From assembly GCA_964518335.1 (NCBI GenBank), contig CAZFDT010000083.1:1-21659 (forward strand): a stretch of 21,659 nt of DNA, in the 5' to 3' direction. The stretch comes from CAZFDT01 sp964518335. GTDB taxonomy: Bacteria > Planctomycetota > Phycisphaerae > Phycisphaerales > Phycisphaeraceae. The notes beneath the pieces are model-generated. The model did no database searches and was not told the DNA's origin. It saw nothing but the letters and a program-made list of their open reading frames with translations. This document shows, piece by piece, positions 14,092-21,475 of the stretch (position 1 is the stretch's first letter; every line of letters begins with the position of its first letter). The translations under genes and the position numbers were made by a program.

Positions 14092-15549
14092 CTAGAACGT
14101 GAACTCCAGTTGGAAGTAGGCGAAGTCGATGTCGGAGCCGGGGCCGGTGTTTTCGATGAAGTCGCCGGCGAAGAAGTGGCTGTAGCCGAAGAGGGCTTCG
14201 AGCTGGTGGGTGAACCTGTAGCGGAAGCGCAGGTCGATTTCGCTGCCGACGAAGCGGTCGTCGTTGCCCGGCGCGGCCGCACGCAGCACGGCGCCGCTGG
14301 CGTTGTAAACCGCGTCGGCGGTTTCGGCACGCCAGAACAGATGCCCGGTCAGCTCCGCTGTGAGCTTCTTCGTGAGGTCGGCCCCGACGCCCAGCTTGCC
14401 GGCAATGATGTTGCGACGCCCGATCGCATCGATGTACCCGAAGTAGGCGTGGCCCAGCGGGAAAAGCTGGTCGAACGTGCCCGCATCATCGTCGGTCGGA
14501 TCGTCGTCGCCGCTGGCGTAGTCGAACCCGGCGAACAGCCGCGGCCGGGTCGTCACCTCGGCAAAGCGGTAGCCCACCTCGGCGCTGAAGAAGAAGGCGT
14601 CGATGTCGGCTGCGCCCAGCTCGCCGCACTGATAGGCGCCCTCGACGTCGTAGTCGAAGCCGGTGTCGGCGATCTTGCCGAAGAGTCGTCCGCCCAGGGT
14701 GTAGCGCTCCTCGTCGATGGGATTGCGATCGCGCACGAGCAGGTAGCCGTCGGCGCTGACGCCGGCCCAAGGCAGCTTGCCCGTGCTGTAGAGGCCGTAG
14801 AACTTGTCGTCTCGATCGCTGTCGTTGAACTCATACTTCTGCACGGGGGCGAACTGGGTCCAGAAGGCGGTGACGGTCCACGAGTCGATCGTCAGGTCGC
14901 CGCGGACACCGTCCCACGTGCGCCGGGTGTTGGACCAGTCCAGCGGGCTGACGAGGCGCTGCTTGCCGAAGAGCAGTTCCTGGCGACCGCCGCGCACGGT
15001 GAGCGAGGCGTCGTCGTGGATGGGCATTTTGAAATCGAAGAAGGCCTGCTGCAGGTCGAGTTCGTCGGTGTCGAGCGTGCGCACGCCGCCGGGCAGGTCG
15101 CGGCCGCCGGGCGTGAAGGCGCTCTTGCCCTCGATGAAGAAGCGCAGGGGCTCGCCGATGTGCAGGTCGGCGTGGGCGCGGAAGCGCAGCAGGCCGAACA
15201 CGTCGTCCTCGTCACCAATGAAGTTGAAGTTGTTCCACGCCTCGACGCGCAGGCGGGCCTGGCCTCCGAAGCTGGCCCAGATCGAGCCGTCCTCGTTGAG
15301 CGGGATGTACTTGATGGGATCGACGATGCTGGCGGGGTCGGGGTCGCCCTTGGCCAGGGGGGACCAGTCCTCGCGGTCGCGCTGGTTGGGCACGAGCTTG
15401 GGCCGCGGCACGGTGGCGGTGGCGTCGGTGGCCAGCTCCGCGGGAGGCGCGGTCGCTTGCGAGGGCGCGGAAGCTTCCGGGGCCGGGGGCTGGGCGTGGA
15501 CGGTGGCGGCGACGACCATCGCAAGCGCTGCAGTGAGACGACCGAGCAT
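14092..15549 (-). CDS. Outer-membrane porin, alginate-export (AlgE-like) family
   Basis: The 485-residue product has a signal peptide (about 1-19, MVVAATVHA then QPP), an Ala/Pro/Thr-rich linker to about 50, then a long series of alternating amphipathic beta strands: FGGQARLRVEAWNNFNF, LLRFRAHADLHIGEPLRFFIEGKSAF, DDASLTVRGGRQELLFGKQRLV, TVTAFWTQF, RPRLFAGFDYASGDDD, and a terminal strand ending in Phe (AYFQLEFTF), the usual outer-membrane insertion signal. The RQEL-GxxRLV and W-RTWDG-RG wording and the acidic DDD loop match what I know of the alginate-export Pfam family. The substrate is unknown; other anionic polymers are possible. AAGGA lies 6 nt before ATG. It is preceded by a long leader with a possible attenuator. 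Confidence 0.85.
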   Translation of the reverse strand: MLGRLTAALAMVVAATVHAQPPAPEASAPSQATAPPAELATDATATVPRPKLVPNQRDREDWSPLAKGDPDPASIVDPIKYIPLNEDGSIWASFGGQARLRVEAWNNFNFIGDEDDVFGLLRFRAHADLHIGEPLRFFIEGKSAFTPGGRDLPGGVRTLDTDELDLQQAFFDFKMPIHDDASLTVRGGRQELLFGKQRLVSPLDWSNTRRTWDGVRGDLTIDSWTVTAFWTQFAPVQKYEFNDSDRDDKFYGLYSTGKLPWAGVSADGYLLVRDRNPIDEERYTLGGRLFGKIADTGFDYDVEGAYQCGELGAADIDAFFFSAEVGYRFAEVTTRPRLFAGFDYASGDDDPTDDDAGTFDQLFPLGHAYFGYIDAIGRRNIIAGKLGVGADLTKKLTAELTGHLFWRAETADAVYNASGAVLRAAAPGNDDRFVGSEIDLRFRYRFTHQLEALFGYSHFFAGDFIENTGPGSDIDFAYFQLEFTF

Positions 15550-15725
15550 GACCGATCCTTTCGTGATATGCGACGCGCGTCGGCGCGGACCCGGCGGGCG
15601 ACGGGCGTGGCATAACTTACCGCGTCCTTGCGATCGTGACTATTTCATCCCCCGACGGGCGCGGCGACGGCGCACGCGAATGCTGGATCGGCCAGGCGCT
15701 GGCTCAGGGACGTGTCCTGACCAAA

Positions 15726-15810
15726 GAAAAAGCCCTCGGATGACGTTGGAGCGTGGTAGTGCTCGCTCGCCGAGGGCTTACTTCGTGGGGCTCGCAAGAG
15801 CCCTCTGTCT
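15726..15810 (-). ncRNA. Candidate transcription attenuator or small RNA upstream of the porin
   Basis: From the predicted start near 15810 the minus-strand RNA would first make a hairpin, GGGCUC-UUGC-GAGCCC (15803-15788), and then a 10-bp terminator stem, AAGCCCUCGG (15779-15770) with CCGAGGGCUU (15739-15730), followed by a T5 run (15731-15727, partly in the stem). The 5' segment GAGGGCU (15805-15799) is complementary to AGCCCUC (15778-15772), the first arm of the terminator, so the two structures exclude each other. This is the layout of an attenuator or riboswitch-like leader. It could instead be a free RNA of about 85 nt. The ligand, if any, is unknown. The rest of 15550-15893 encodes nothing credible. 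Confidence 0.5.
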
Positions 15811-15816
15811 GAACAC

Positions 15817-15845
15817 AGTATAGGATGCGGGGGGCGAAAAGCCAA
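15817..15845 (-). promoter_or_regulatory. Promoter of the porin leader or small RNA
   Basis: Read on the minus strand: TTGGCT (15845-15840), 17-nt spacer, TATACT (15822-15817). The -35 matches consensus at 4 of 6, the -10 at 5 of 6. Transcription would start near 15810, some 260 nt before the porin ATG. Confidence 0.6.
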
Positions 15846-15868
15846 GAAAAATCTGCACCCGCCGCGGC

Positions 15869-15889
15869 AAAAAAACGGGCCCGTGCCCG
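15869..15889 (-). terminator. Terminator of the OmpA-like gene
   Basis: On the minus strand, CGGGC (15889-15885), loop ACGG, GCCCG (15880-15876), then seven T (15875-15869). It begins 5 nt after the TAA stop. Confidence 0.75.
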
Positions 15890-15893
15890 GCGC

Positions 15894-16739
15894 TTATTTG
15901 AAGCGGTCCGCAGGCTCGGGCGCGACGACCGGGGCCGCGGGCGCCGGGGCGGCGGCCTCGCCGACGGGCGCGGTGTACTGGCTGGCGACGAGGTAAATCT
16001 CCACGCGGCGGTTCGCCTCGGCGCCGCCCCGCGCGGGGTTGGCCACCACCGGGTGCTGCTCGCCGTAGCCCATCACGCTCATCCGCTGCTGTGACACCCC
16101 CGCCTGGCTGAGCACGCGCATCACGGCGATGGCGCGGAACGCCGACAGGCCCCAGTTGTCCTCGAACTTGGCCTTGTTGGCGGGGTTGGTGACGGGCACG
16201 TTGTCGGTGTGCCCGACGATGCGCGTCTCGTACCCCGCGGCGGCCGGCGAGGCGACGATCGCGGCGAACTTGCCCAGCACCGCCTGCGCCTCGGGCCGCA
16301 CCTGCGTCGAGCCCAGCGCAAAGGTCATGTCGCTGCGGAACTTGACCATGCCCAGGGCCTGGTTGTATTCGAGCAGTTCCGGGTGCTGGGCGGCAAGCTG
16401 CATGAGGGCGGTGTCCAGCGCCTCGGGGAGGGCGACGTTGCGGCCGGCCTCGCGCAGACGGCGCTCGGCGTCGGCGAGGGCCGCCGCCAGGCGATCGCGC
16501 TCGGCGCGGGCCGCGGCCAGCTCCCGCGCCATGTCCAGGTCGCCCTGGGCCGCCGCCTGCAGCGCGGCGATGCGCGAGTTGGCCTCCTCGAGCTGGGCCT
16601 TGAGGTCCTCGATCTGCGCCTGGCTGCGGCGGTACAGATCGTTGAGCTGATCGTATTGACGCTGGGCGACGCAGCCGACCGAGCCGAGCGACATCATGGC
16701 CGCCAGGGCCAGCACGGGGAGAAAACGAAACGTGGTCAC
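15894..16739 (-). CDS. OmpA-domain lipoprotein with coiled coil
   Basis: The 281-residue product anchors the outer envelope to peptidoglycan. It has a lipoprotein-like signal (MSLGSVGC, Cys23; the -3 position is Ser rather than Leu, so the lipobox is weak), a coiled coil at about 30-105 (YDQLNDLYRRSQAQIEDLKAQLEEANSRIAAL in pieces), and a C-terminal OmpA domain at about 135-260 with the VGHTDNVPV strand, the NWGLSAFRAIAVMRVL helix that supplies the Asp and Arg for diaminopimelate binding, and GYGEQHPV plus NRRVEIYL. An Ala/Pro tail follows. The start is GTG at 16739 with AAAGGA 6 nt upstream. A -35/-10 pair lies in the divergent gap. In E. coli terms it is closest to the YiaD/Pal type rather than a true porin. 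Confidence 0.92.
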   Translation of the reverse strand: MTTFRFLPVLALAAMMSLGSVGCVAQRQYDQLNDLYRRSQAQIEDLKAQLEEANSRIAALQAAAQGDLDMARELAAARAERDRLAAALADAERRLREAGRNVALPEALDTALMQLAAQHPELLEYNQALGMVKFRSDMTFALGSTQVRPEAQAVLGKFAAIVASPAAAGYETRIVGHTDNVPVTNPANKAKFEDNWGLSAFRAIAVMRVLSQAGVSQQRMSVMGYGEQHPVVANPARGGAEANRRVEIYLVASQYTAPVGEAAAPAPAAPVVAPEPADRFK

Positions 16740-16788
16740 GGGCAATCCTTTCCCTTGATCGAGTGGCGAGAGTCCCTGATCACCCCAC

Positions 16789-16816
16789 AGGCTAGCGTTT
16801 GGGGGTGGATAGTCAA
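16789..16816 (-). promoter_or_regulatory. Candidate promoter of the OmpA-like gene
   Basis: Minus strand TTGACT (16816-16811), 16-nt spacer, TAGCCT (16794-16789). The -35 is 5 of 6, the -10 is weak. The start would be near 16783, giving a leader of about 44 nt. Confidence 0.45.
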
Positions 16817-16828
16817 CGTGAGGGATCG

Positions 16829-16854
16829 GGCAGAGCCGCTTGAGCGGGTCTGCC
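16829..16854. promoter_or_regulatory. Hairpin in the divergent gap between the OmpA-like gene and the amidohydrolase
   Basis: GGCAGA (16829-16834) pairs with TCTGCC (16849-16854), and CCGCT (16836-16840) pairs with AGCGG (16843-16847), leaving a G opposite G mismatch. It lies outside both candidate transcripts or at the edge of the -35 region, so it may be a protein-binding site. There is no T tract. Confidence 0.3.
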
Positions 16855-16913
16855 TCCGCACGGATCGCGTCGATCGTTACGATAAGGCGCGATCGCTTGT
16901 CATAGTGGATCGG

Positions 16914-18218
16914 ATGTGCAGGCAGTGGAGCATGAAAGATCGCCCGATAACCGTCATCCGCGCCGGGGCGCTGCGCGACGCGGCGGGGGTGGCGCTGCGC
17001 CCGGGGGCGATCGCTGTCGCGGCGGGGCGCATTGTCGCCGTCGGGCGCGACCGCGACATGCCGGGCCACGTGCATCGCACCCTCGACCTGGGCGATCGTC
17101 TGCTCGTGCCGGCCATGGTCAACGCTCACGCGCATCTGGACCTGTCGTTGATCGGGCCGCAGGCGTTCGATGGCGATTTCCCCGCGTGGCTGCGTCGCGT
17201 GGCCGCGGCCCGGCCGATCGATGACGACGGCAACGTCCGCGCCGTCCGCCGCGGCGTCGAGCTGTCGCGCCAGGCCGGCGTCGGATGCCTCGGCGACGTG
17301 GCCTACTTCCCCGCCGCCATCCGTGCCCGCCAGCAGATGGACCTGCCCGGCGTGAGCTACCTCGAAATGTTCGGCATCGGGCATCGTCAGCAGGAGCGCA
17401 TCGAGCAGACGATCGCCAAGCTCGACACGCTGCGGTTCGACGCGCCCGCCGGCGGGGGCGTCGAGCGCGTGGTGGTGGGCCTGTCGCCGCACGCCCCGTT
17501 CACCGCCGGCGACGACGTGTTCCGCTGGGCCGTCAAGTTCAGCGAGGAGCACGCCTACCGCCTGTGCACGCACGTCGCCGAGTCGCCGCAGGAGCTGCAG
17601 TTCCTCCGCGACGGCGCGGGCCCGATCGCCGACCACCTGCGGCACTACGGCTGCACCGACGCCGACCTGGCCGCCACCGTCCACGGCCGCCACCCCATCG
17701 ACCACCTCGACGCCGCCCTGCGCCGCGGACGATGGCTCCTGGTCCACTGCAACTACATCGAGGACGCGCATATCCACGCCATCAAGAAGCACGGCGCCTC
17801 GGTGGCCTACTGCCCGGTCGCCAGCGAGCACTTCGGGCACCCCCGGAATGGCGGGCACCCCCACAATGGCGGGCATCGCTACCGCGACATGCTCGCCGCC
17901 GGGGTGAACGTGTGCCTGGGCACCGACTCGATCGTGTGCCAAGCGCCCGACGAGGCGCAGCCGCTGGGCATCCTGCCGCAGATGCGGCTGCTGCACCGGC
18001 GCGACGGCGCCGACGCGGACACCCTCCTGGCGATGGCGACGGTGCGCGGGCGGGCGGCGCTGCAGTTGCCCGAACGCGATGCGACGCTGGCCGTCGGGTC
18101 GTCGGCCCTGTTCACCGCCGTGCCCTTCGACACGGGCGACCCCGCCGATCCGCTGCTGCAGGCCCTGCGCGACAACCGACCCGCCGAACTTGTGGAGTGC
18201 ACGCATGAGCATGAGTGA
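16914..18218 (+). CDS. Metal-dependent amidohydrolase / deaminase (chlorohydrolase-SsnA-like)
   Basis: The 434-residue product is in the metallo-dependent hydrolase superfamily. Motifs: HxH in NAHAHLDLS (about residues 71-75), HAPFT, CTHVAESPQELQF with the metal His and Glu, VHCNYIE with a further His, and GTDSIVCQAPDE with the metal Asp. The N-terminal beta strands (ITVIRAGALRDAAG, AIAVAAGRIVAVG) and the tail (ERDATLAVGSSALFTAV) form the composite beta-sandwich. The closest named possibilities are guanine, S-adenosylhomocysteine or aminofutalosine deaminase; the last would suit a futalosine-type menaquinone route, which I cannot verify. I chose ATG 16914 (possible leaderless start, with CATAGT 8 nt upstream); ATG 16932 is an alternative. 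It contains an in-frame 18-nt repeat. It overlaps the next gene by 14 bases. Confidence 0.87.
   Translation: MCRQWSMKDRPITVIRAGALRDAAGVALRPGAIAVAAGRIVAVGRDRDMPGHVHRTLDLGDRLLVPAMVNAHAHLDLSLIGPQAFDGDFPAWLRRVAAARPIDDDGNVRAVRRGVELSRQAGVGCLGDVAYFPAAIRARQQMDLPGVSYLEMFGIGHRQQERIEQTIAKLDTLRFDAPAGGGVERVVVGLSPHAPFTAGDDVFRWAVKFSEEHAYRLCTHVAESPQELQFLRDGAGPIADHLRHYGCTDADLAATVHGRHPIDHLDAALRRGRWLLVHCNYIEDAHIHAIKKHGASVAYCPVASEHFGHPRNGGHPHNGGHRYRDMLAAGVNVCLGTDSIVCQAPDEAQPLGILPQMRLLHRRDGADADTLLAMATVRGRAALQLPERDATLAVGSSALFTAVPFDTGDPADPLLQALRDNRPAELVECTHEHE
17835..17870. repeat. Two-unit 18-nt tandem repeat inside the amidohydrolase gene
   Basis: Units 17835-17852 and 17853-17870 differ at only two bases and encode GHPRNG and GHPHNG; a third partial unit begins at 17871. 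Because 18 is a multiple of three the frame is kept. The site is the loop between the ASEHF segment and the HRYRDMLAAGVNVCLGTDS block, where relatives have only a short GHPPH-like sequence. Confidence 0.75.
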
Positions 18219-19107
18219 AACCAATCCGATCCGTCACGTGGGATTTGTCGGCCTGGGCATCATGGGCGGGGCGATGGCGGCCAACCTCATCACCGCGGGC
18301 TTTGGCCTGACCGTGTGGAACCGCACGCGGCGGGAGGGACGGCTCAAGCCCCTGCTCGACGCCGGCGCCGCCGTCGCCGACTCGCCCGCCGACCTCGCCT
18401 CGCGCGGGCCCGAGGTCATCTGCATCAACGTCACCGACACGCCCGATGTCGAGGCCGTGCTCTTCGGCGAGCACGGCATCGCCTCCACCGCGGCGCCGGG
18501 CCTGATCGTCATCGATCACTCGACCATCGACCCGCTCGCCACGCAGCGCTTCGCCCAACGACTCGCCGAGCAGGGCGTCATCCTGCTCGATGCGCCCGTC
18601 AGCGGCGGCGACGTCGGCGCCAAGAACGCCACGCTGAGCATCATGGTCGGCGGCCCCGCGGACGCGTTCGATCGTTGTCGCGGGGTGTTCGACGCCGTGG
18701 GTAAGGTCGTCACGCACGTGGGCGCCAGCGGCATGGGCCAGGTGTGCAAGGCCTGCAACCAGATCGCCGTCGCCTGCACCCTGGTGGGCACGTGCGAGGC
18801 GCTGGCGCTGGCCCGCGCCATGGGGCTGGACCCGATGAAGATGATCGAGGTCGTCGGCGGCGGGGCCGGAGCGTCGTGGCAACTGGCCAACCTCGGCCCC
18901 AAGATCGTCGCCGGCGATTTCGCGCCCGGATTCATGATCGACCTGGTGCTCAAGGACCTGCGTATCATCTCCGAGGCCGCCGAGGCCGCCGGCGTCGCCA
19001 TCGACGGCGTCCGCATCGCCCAGCGCCGCTTCCAGACCGTTCAAGCCAAGCCCGGCGGCGGCAAACTCGGCACCCAGGCCATGGCCCAGGCCTGCGAACC
19101 GCACTGA
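18205..19107 (+). CDS. Beta-hydroxyacid dehydrogenase (3-hydroxyisobutyrate / tartronate-semialdehyde reductase family)
   Basis: The 300-residue product is an NAD(P)-dependent dehydrogenase of the 6-phosphogluconate-dehydrogenase-like family. The Rossmann loop is GFVGLGIMGGAMAANL at about 12-27, followed by VWNRTRREGR, where the Arg residues after the second strand favour NADP. The substrate signature DAPVSGGDVGAKNATLSIMVGG is at about 131-152; the catalytic Lys lies in GMGQVCKACNQI (about residue 178). The C-terminal helical domain (FMIDLVLKDLRIISEAAEAAGV) is complete. The exact substrate cannot be told: 2-hydroxy-3-oxopropionate, 3-hydroxyisobutyrate or succinic semialdehyde are all used by relatives. 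GGAG is 7 nt before the ATG at 18205. The overlap with the amidohydrolase suggests co-regulation. A terminator follows at once. Confidence 0.9.
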   Translation: MSMSETNPIRHVGFVGLGIMGGAMAANLITAGFGLTVWNRTRREGRLKPLLDAGAAVADSPADLASRGPEVICINVTDTPDVEAVLFGEHGIASTAAPGLIVIDHSTIDPLATQRFAQRLAEQGVILLDAPVSGGDVGAKNATLSIMVGGPADAFDRCRGVFDAVGKVVTHVGASGMGQVCKACNQIAVACTLVGTCEALALARAMGLDPMKMIEVVGGGAGASWQLANLGPKIVAGDFAPGFMIDLVLKDLRIISEAAEAAGVAIDGVRIAQRRFQTVQAKPGGGKLGTQAMAQACEPH

Positions 19108-19108
19108 C

Positions 19109-19126
19109 GCCCCCGGCGGGGCTTTT
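19109..19126 (+). terminator. Terminator of the amidohydrolase-dehydrogenase operon
   Basis: GCCCC (19109-19113), loop CGGC, GGGGC (19118-19122), then TTTT (19123-19126). It begins 2 nt after the TGA. The stem is short but all G-C. Confidence 0.65.
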
Positions 19127-19150
19127 CGCCGTGCGGTGCGTGGGTAGAAT

Positions 19151-19543
19151 ATGGCCATGCGTTTCGGTTCGGATGGGCGCGAGGACCGGTTCGAGCAGGC
19201 CAGGGACGGCATGCCGTCGGGCCCGCCGCCGCTGCGATATCCGACGGCGTATCTCGTGTTCGTGATCGTGTCGGCGTGGGACCTGATCTACACGTGGCTG
19301 ATCCTGTCGATGGGCGGACACGAGGTGAACCCAATCGCGCGGGCGGTGCTCAACTATCACGACTACGGCGGGATGGTGGCGTTCAAGTTCACGCTGGTGG
19401 CGCTGGTGGTCGTGCTGTGCGAGGTGATCGGTCGTCGCAACGAGCAGACGGGTCGGCGACTGGCGATCTGGGCGGCGGGGGTGACGTGCCTGCCGGTGGC
19501 GTTTGCGATGGCGCAGTTGCTGGCGGGTGCGATGGGGTGGTGA
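19151..19543 (+). CDS. DUF5658-like integral membrane protein
   Basis: The 130-residue product has a charged N terminus, then three membrane helices: about 30-54 (YLVFVIVSAWDLIYTWLILSMGG), 76-94 (VAFKFTLVALVVVLCEVIG) and 105-126 (LAIWAAGVTCLPVAFAMAQLLA). The WDLIYTWLIL, GGHEVNPIARAVL and MVAFKFTLV segments follow the pattern of the DUF5658 family as I remember it (D..T....GG.E.NP). No function is known. TAGAAT (19145-19150) lies directly before ATG 19151, so transcription would begin near the second ATG, 19157, and translation may be leaderless from there (product starting MRFGSDGRE). It is the only plus-strand gene in this tail part of the window. Confidence 0.8.
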   Translation: MAMRFGSDGREDRFEQARDGMPSGPPPLRYPTAYLVFVIVSAWDLIYTWLILSMGGHEVNPIARAVLNYHDYGGMVAFKFTLVALVVVLCEVIGRRNEQTGRRLAIWAAGVTCLPVAFAMAQLLAGAMGW

Positions 19544-19550
19544 CTTCACG

Positions 19551-19668
19551 CCGGAGCTGAGTCCGCGAAGCTCCGGATGCATTGGGGGGTGTGGCGCGAG
19601 AGAGGCGCGCGAGGTGTGGCGCGAGGGGCGTGGTGGGGGAATCCGGACCTTCGAGGACTCAGGTCCGG
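19551..19668. repeat. Inverted pair of 26-nt hairpins with compensatory stem change
   Basis: Hairpin 1 is 19551-19576, CCGGAGCT/AGCTCCGG around loop GAGTCCGCGA. Hairpin 2 is 19643-19668, CCGGACCT/AGGTCCGG; read on the minus strand its loop is GAGTCCTCGA. The two are therefore the same element in opposite orientation; the stems differ by one base pair changed on both sides (G-C to C-G) and the loops by one base. The 66-nt centre contains the direct repeat GGTGTGGCGCGAG. No T tract follows either hairpin. Confidence 0.8.
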
Positions 19669-19698
19669 CGTGGGGGGGGCGGTGATGGGGGGCACGAC

Positions 19699-20544
19699 TC
19701 AGCGGGGGATGGCGTTGATGGCGCGGTTGGGGGAGTCGAACAGGATGCGGTCGGCGACGGCGGCGCGGATGGCGGCGCTGCGCCGCGAGTCGTTGGGGTC
19801 GAGGTAGCGTTCGAGCAGTCCCGGCAGGCCGCCGATCGGCTTGAGGTGGCGGCGCCAGTCCTTGAAGAAGGCGGGCATGCGGACGGTCTCGCCTTCGACG
19901 CGAAGGACCTGGGGATCGCTCATCCATCGCCGGACCTGGGTGTCGAGCTGCTGATCGAGGCGGCCGCCGTCGTAGGGCTCTTCGAGCAGGGGCGGGTTAT
20001 CGATGCTGCCGCGGACGAGTGCGAATCCCAGTCGCCAGTCGTTGTGCTGCTTGCGGAGGACGTCGTACTCGAAGTCGTGCAGGTCGAAGCGTTGTCCGTC
20101 GATGAGCCAGTTGTCAAGGACGAGCCAGCGTGGCTTGAGGAGCCAGTCGATGTTGAGCCCGCCGTCGTCGTCGCCGGCGCCGCGGAGGAGCCAGGTCTTG
20201 AGGACGATGGCGTTGAAGGCGTTGACGCGATAGGCCAAGGCGTCGGCGTCGGTGGGGAAGCGGTCAGGTGTGGAGCGAGGTCCGAATCGGGCGACGGCGT
20301 CGAGGTACACGTCGAGCGGGCCGGCCATTTCGCGGCGAAGGCGGTGGTAATCGACCAGTCCGTCGCGGACGACGTTGGCCAGGACGACGCGGTAGGCGCC
20401 GTCGTCGTAAGCGTCGAGGCGCTGATCGTCGGGGACGCGCACGTTGCGGTTGCACCCTGTGGCCACAGCGATGGCGGCGACGCCCAGCAGCGGAGCGAGG
20501 AAGCGAAGGGTCGTGCCGGCACGTCGGGTCACATCATGCGTCAC
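19699..20544 (-). CDS. DUF547 lipoprotein
   Basis: The 281-residue product starts with a lipoprotein signal (FLAPLLGVAAIAVATGC, Cys31). The DUF547 domain is recognisable from the YRVVLANVVRDGLVDYHRLRREM block near 50-70, ALAYRVNAFNAIVLKTWL (relatives have AYWINxYNA), FDLHDFEYDVLRKQ and the WRLGFALVRGSIDNPPLLEEPYDG block (relatives have DPRIHFALNCGSxSCPPL; the Cys residues are absent here). The domain is of unknown function, sometimes thought to be a papain-like fold, but without the usual Cys this copy is probably not catalytic. The start is GTG at 20544 with AGGA about 9 nt upstream; GTG 20532 is possible. It follows the secreted-protein gene by 41 bases, same strand. Confidence 0.85.
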   Translation of the reverse strand: MTHDVTRRAGTTLRFLAPLLGVAAIAVATGCNRNVRVPDDQRLDAYDDGAYRVVLANVVRDGLVDYHRLRREMAGPLDVYLDAVARFGPRSTPDRFPTDADALAYRVNAFNAIVLKTWLLRGAGDDDGGLNIDWLLKPRWLVLDNWLIDGQRFDLHDFEYDVLRKQHNDWRLGFALVRGSIDNPPLLEEPYDGGRLDQQLDTQVRRWMSDPQVLRVEGETVRMPAFFKDWRRHLKPIGGLPGLLERYLDPNDSRRSAAIRAAVADRILFDSPNRAINAIPR

Positions 20545-20585
20545 GTGGGTCGATCCTGTGTCAAGGTGCGGGTGTGCGGGAGAGC

Positions 20586-21413
20586 CTAACCGATGCGGCC
20601 GCCGCCGGGAAGCCGGGGCAGTTCCACGTCGCGGATGAGAAAGGGCACGTCGAGGGTGCGGCTGTGGGGGTGAATCTCGATCTGCACGGTGGCGTCGTCG
20701 CCGGCCTTGACGTGAAAGGTCCATCGCGGGGTGTCGCCGTGCTGGCCCCAGCCGTTGCATTGCAGCGGCTTGCCCTCGGCGTCGAGGAACGTGACGCCGC
20801 GCAGCTGCCGCGCCGCCGCGGCGCTGGCGTCGATCACGATCTGGCTGTCGCCCTGTCGCCGCAGCGTCAGATCGCAATCGGGCAGGCCGTCGAGTGCGAT
20901 GCGCTGGCCCTCGATCTGTTTGATCGTGCCCAGGACGATCTGTTGCACTGGACCGGTGCCGCAGTCGATCTGAACGCTGCCGGCGATCTCGCTGAGGCGG
21001 GCGGCGCTCCACTTGGGCATGGGCGTGGACAGCGAAAGGTGGAACTGCGTCGGTCTGGCCTGGCGGGCCATGGCGTTGTTGATCATCTGCGTGCGGCGGT
21101 GGGTGGCGTTGACCTGCAGCGCCTCGCCGGCGCTGGTGGTGATGCGGTCCACCTTGAAGTCGCGGTAGCTGGAGGGGAACACGTCGCCGCTGTAGGTGAC
21201 GAGGATGTTCATCATCAGGTTGCCCGGATTGTGCCGGGGCTTGCCCTGCTCGTCGAATTGCACCGTCGCCGACATCTGCAGGTGCTGGACGCGGAACTCG
21301 AAGCGCGGCGGGTCCTCGATGGCCTGGGGCTCGCTGACGGTGGCGGGGGGCGCCTCGGCCTTGGGCAGGGCGGCGATCGCCATCGCGCTCGCCAGCAGGA
21401 TGAGGTCGAACAT
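20586..21413 (-). CDS. Predicted secreted protein of unknown function
   Basis: The 275-residue product has a signal peptide (MFDLILLASAMAIAALPKAEA), then a mostly beta-strand region: FEFRVQHLQMSATVQFDEQGK, GNLMMNILVTYSGDVFPSSYRDFKVDRITTSAG, HRRTQMINN, QFHLSLSTPMPKW, DCDLTLRRQGDSQIVIDASAA, and DATVQIEIHPHSRTLDVPFLIRDVELP at the end. It has two Cys (one in QIDCGTG, one in DCDLT) plus one in QCNGWG. The strands suggest a tandem beta-sandwich. GGGAG lies 7 nt before ATG. It is the first gene of the two-gene unit with the DUF547 lipoprotein. Family not recognised. Confidence 0.75.
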   Translation of the reverse strand: MFDLILLASAMAIAALPKAEAPPATVSEPQAIEDPPRFEFRVQHLQMSATVQFDEQGKPRHNPGNLMMNILVTYSGDVFPSSYRDFKVDRITTSAGEALQVNATHRRTQMINNAMARQARPTQFHLSLSTPMPKWSAARLSEIAGSVQIDCGTGPVQQIVLGTIKQIEGQRIALDGLPDCDLTLRRQGDSQIVIDASAAAARQLRGVTFLDAEGKPLQCNGWGQHGDTPRWTFHVKAGDDATVQIEIHPHSRTLDVPFLIRDVELPRLPGGGRIG

Positions 21414-21475
21414 GGCTGGACTCCCTCTGGCCTGAATGTCCCGCCCGGCTGCGAACGCAGGCGGGCGATGGGTTC

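Noticed and set aside
14110..15615. 501-residue plus-strand frame opposite the porin
   Set aside because: Repetitive Gly/Val/Glu composition without motifs; the porin frame has signal peptide, strands and terminal Phe.
15776..15816. Possible 12-codon leader peptide (GTG at 15816 to TAA) in the porin leader
   Set aside because: The GTG lies upstream of the predicted transcription start and directly against the -10 box, so it would not be in the RNA.
16740..18224. Upstream extension of the OmpA-like frame across the amidohydrolase
   Set aside because: Antisense to a gene with all metal-site motifs; the GTG at 16739 has a good Shine-Dalgarno and gives the signal peptide.
19577..19698. Open frames between the hairpin pair and the DUF547 gene
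   Set aside because: Gly/Arg/Ala-rich translation of G-rich repeat DNA, no start signal, no motif.
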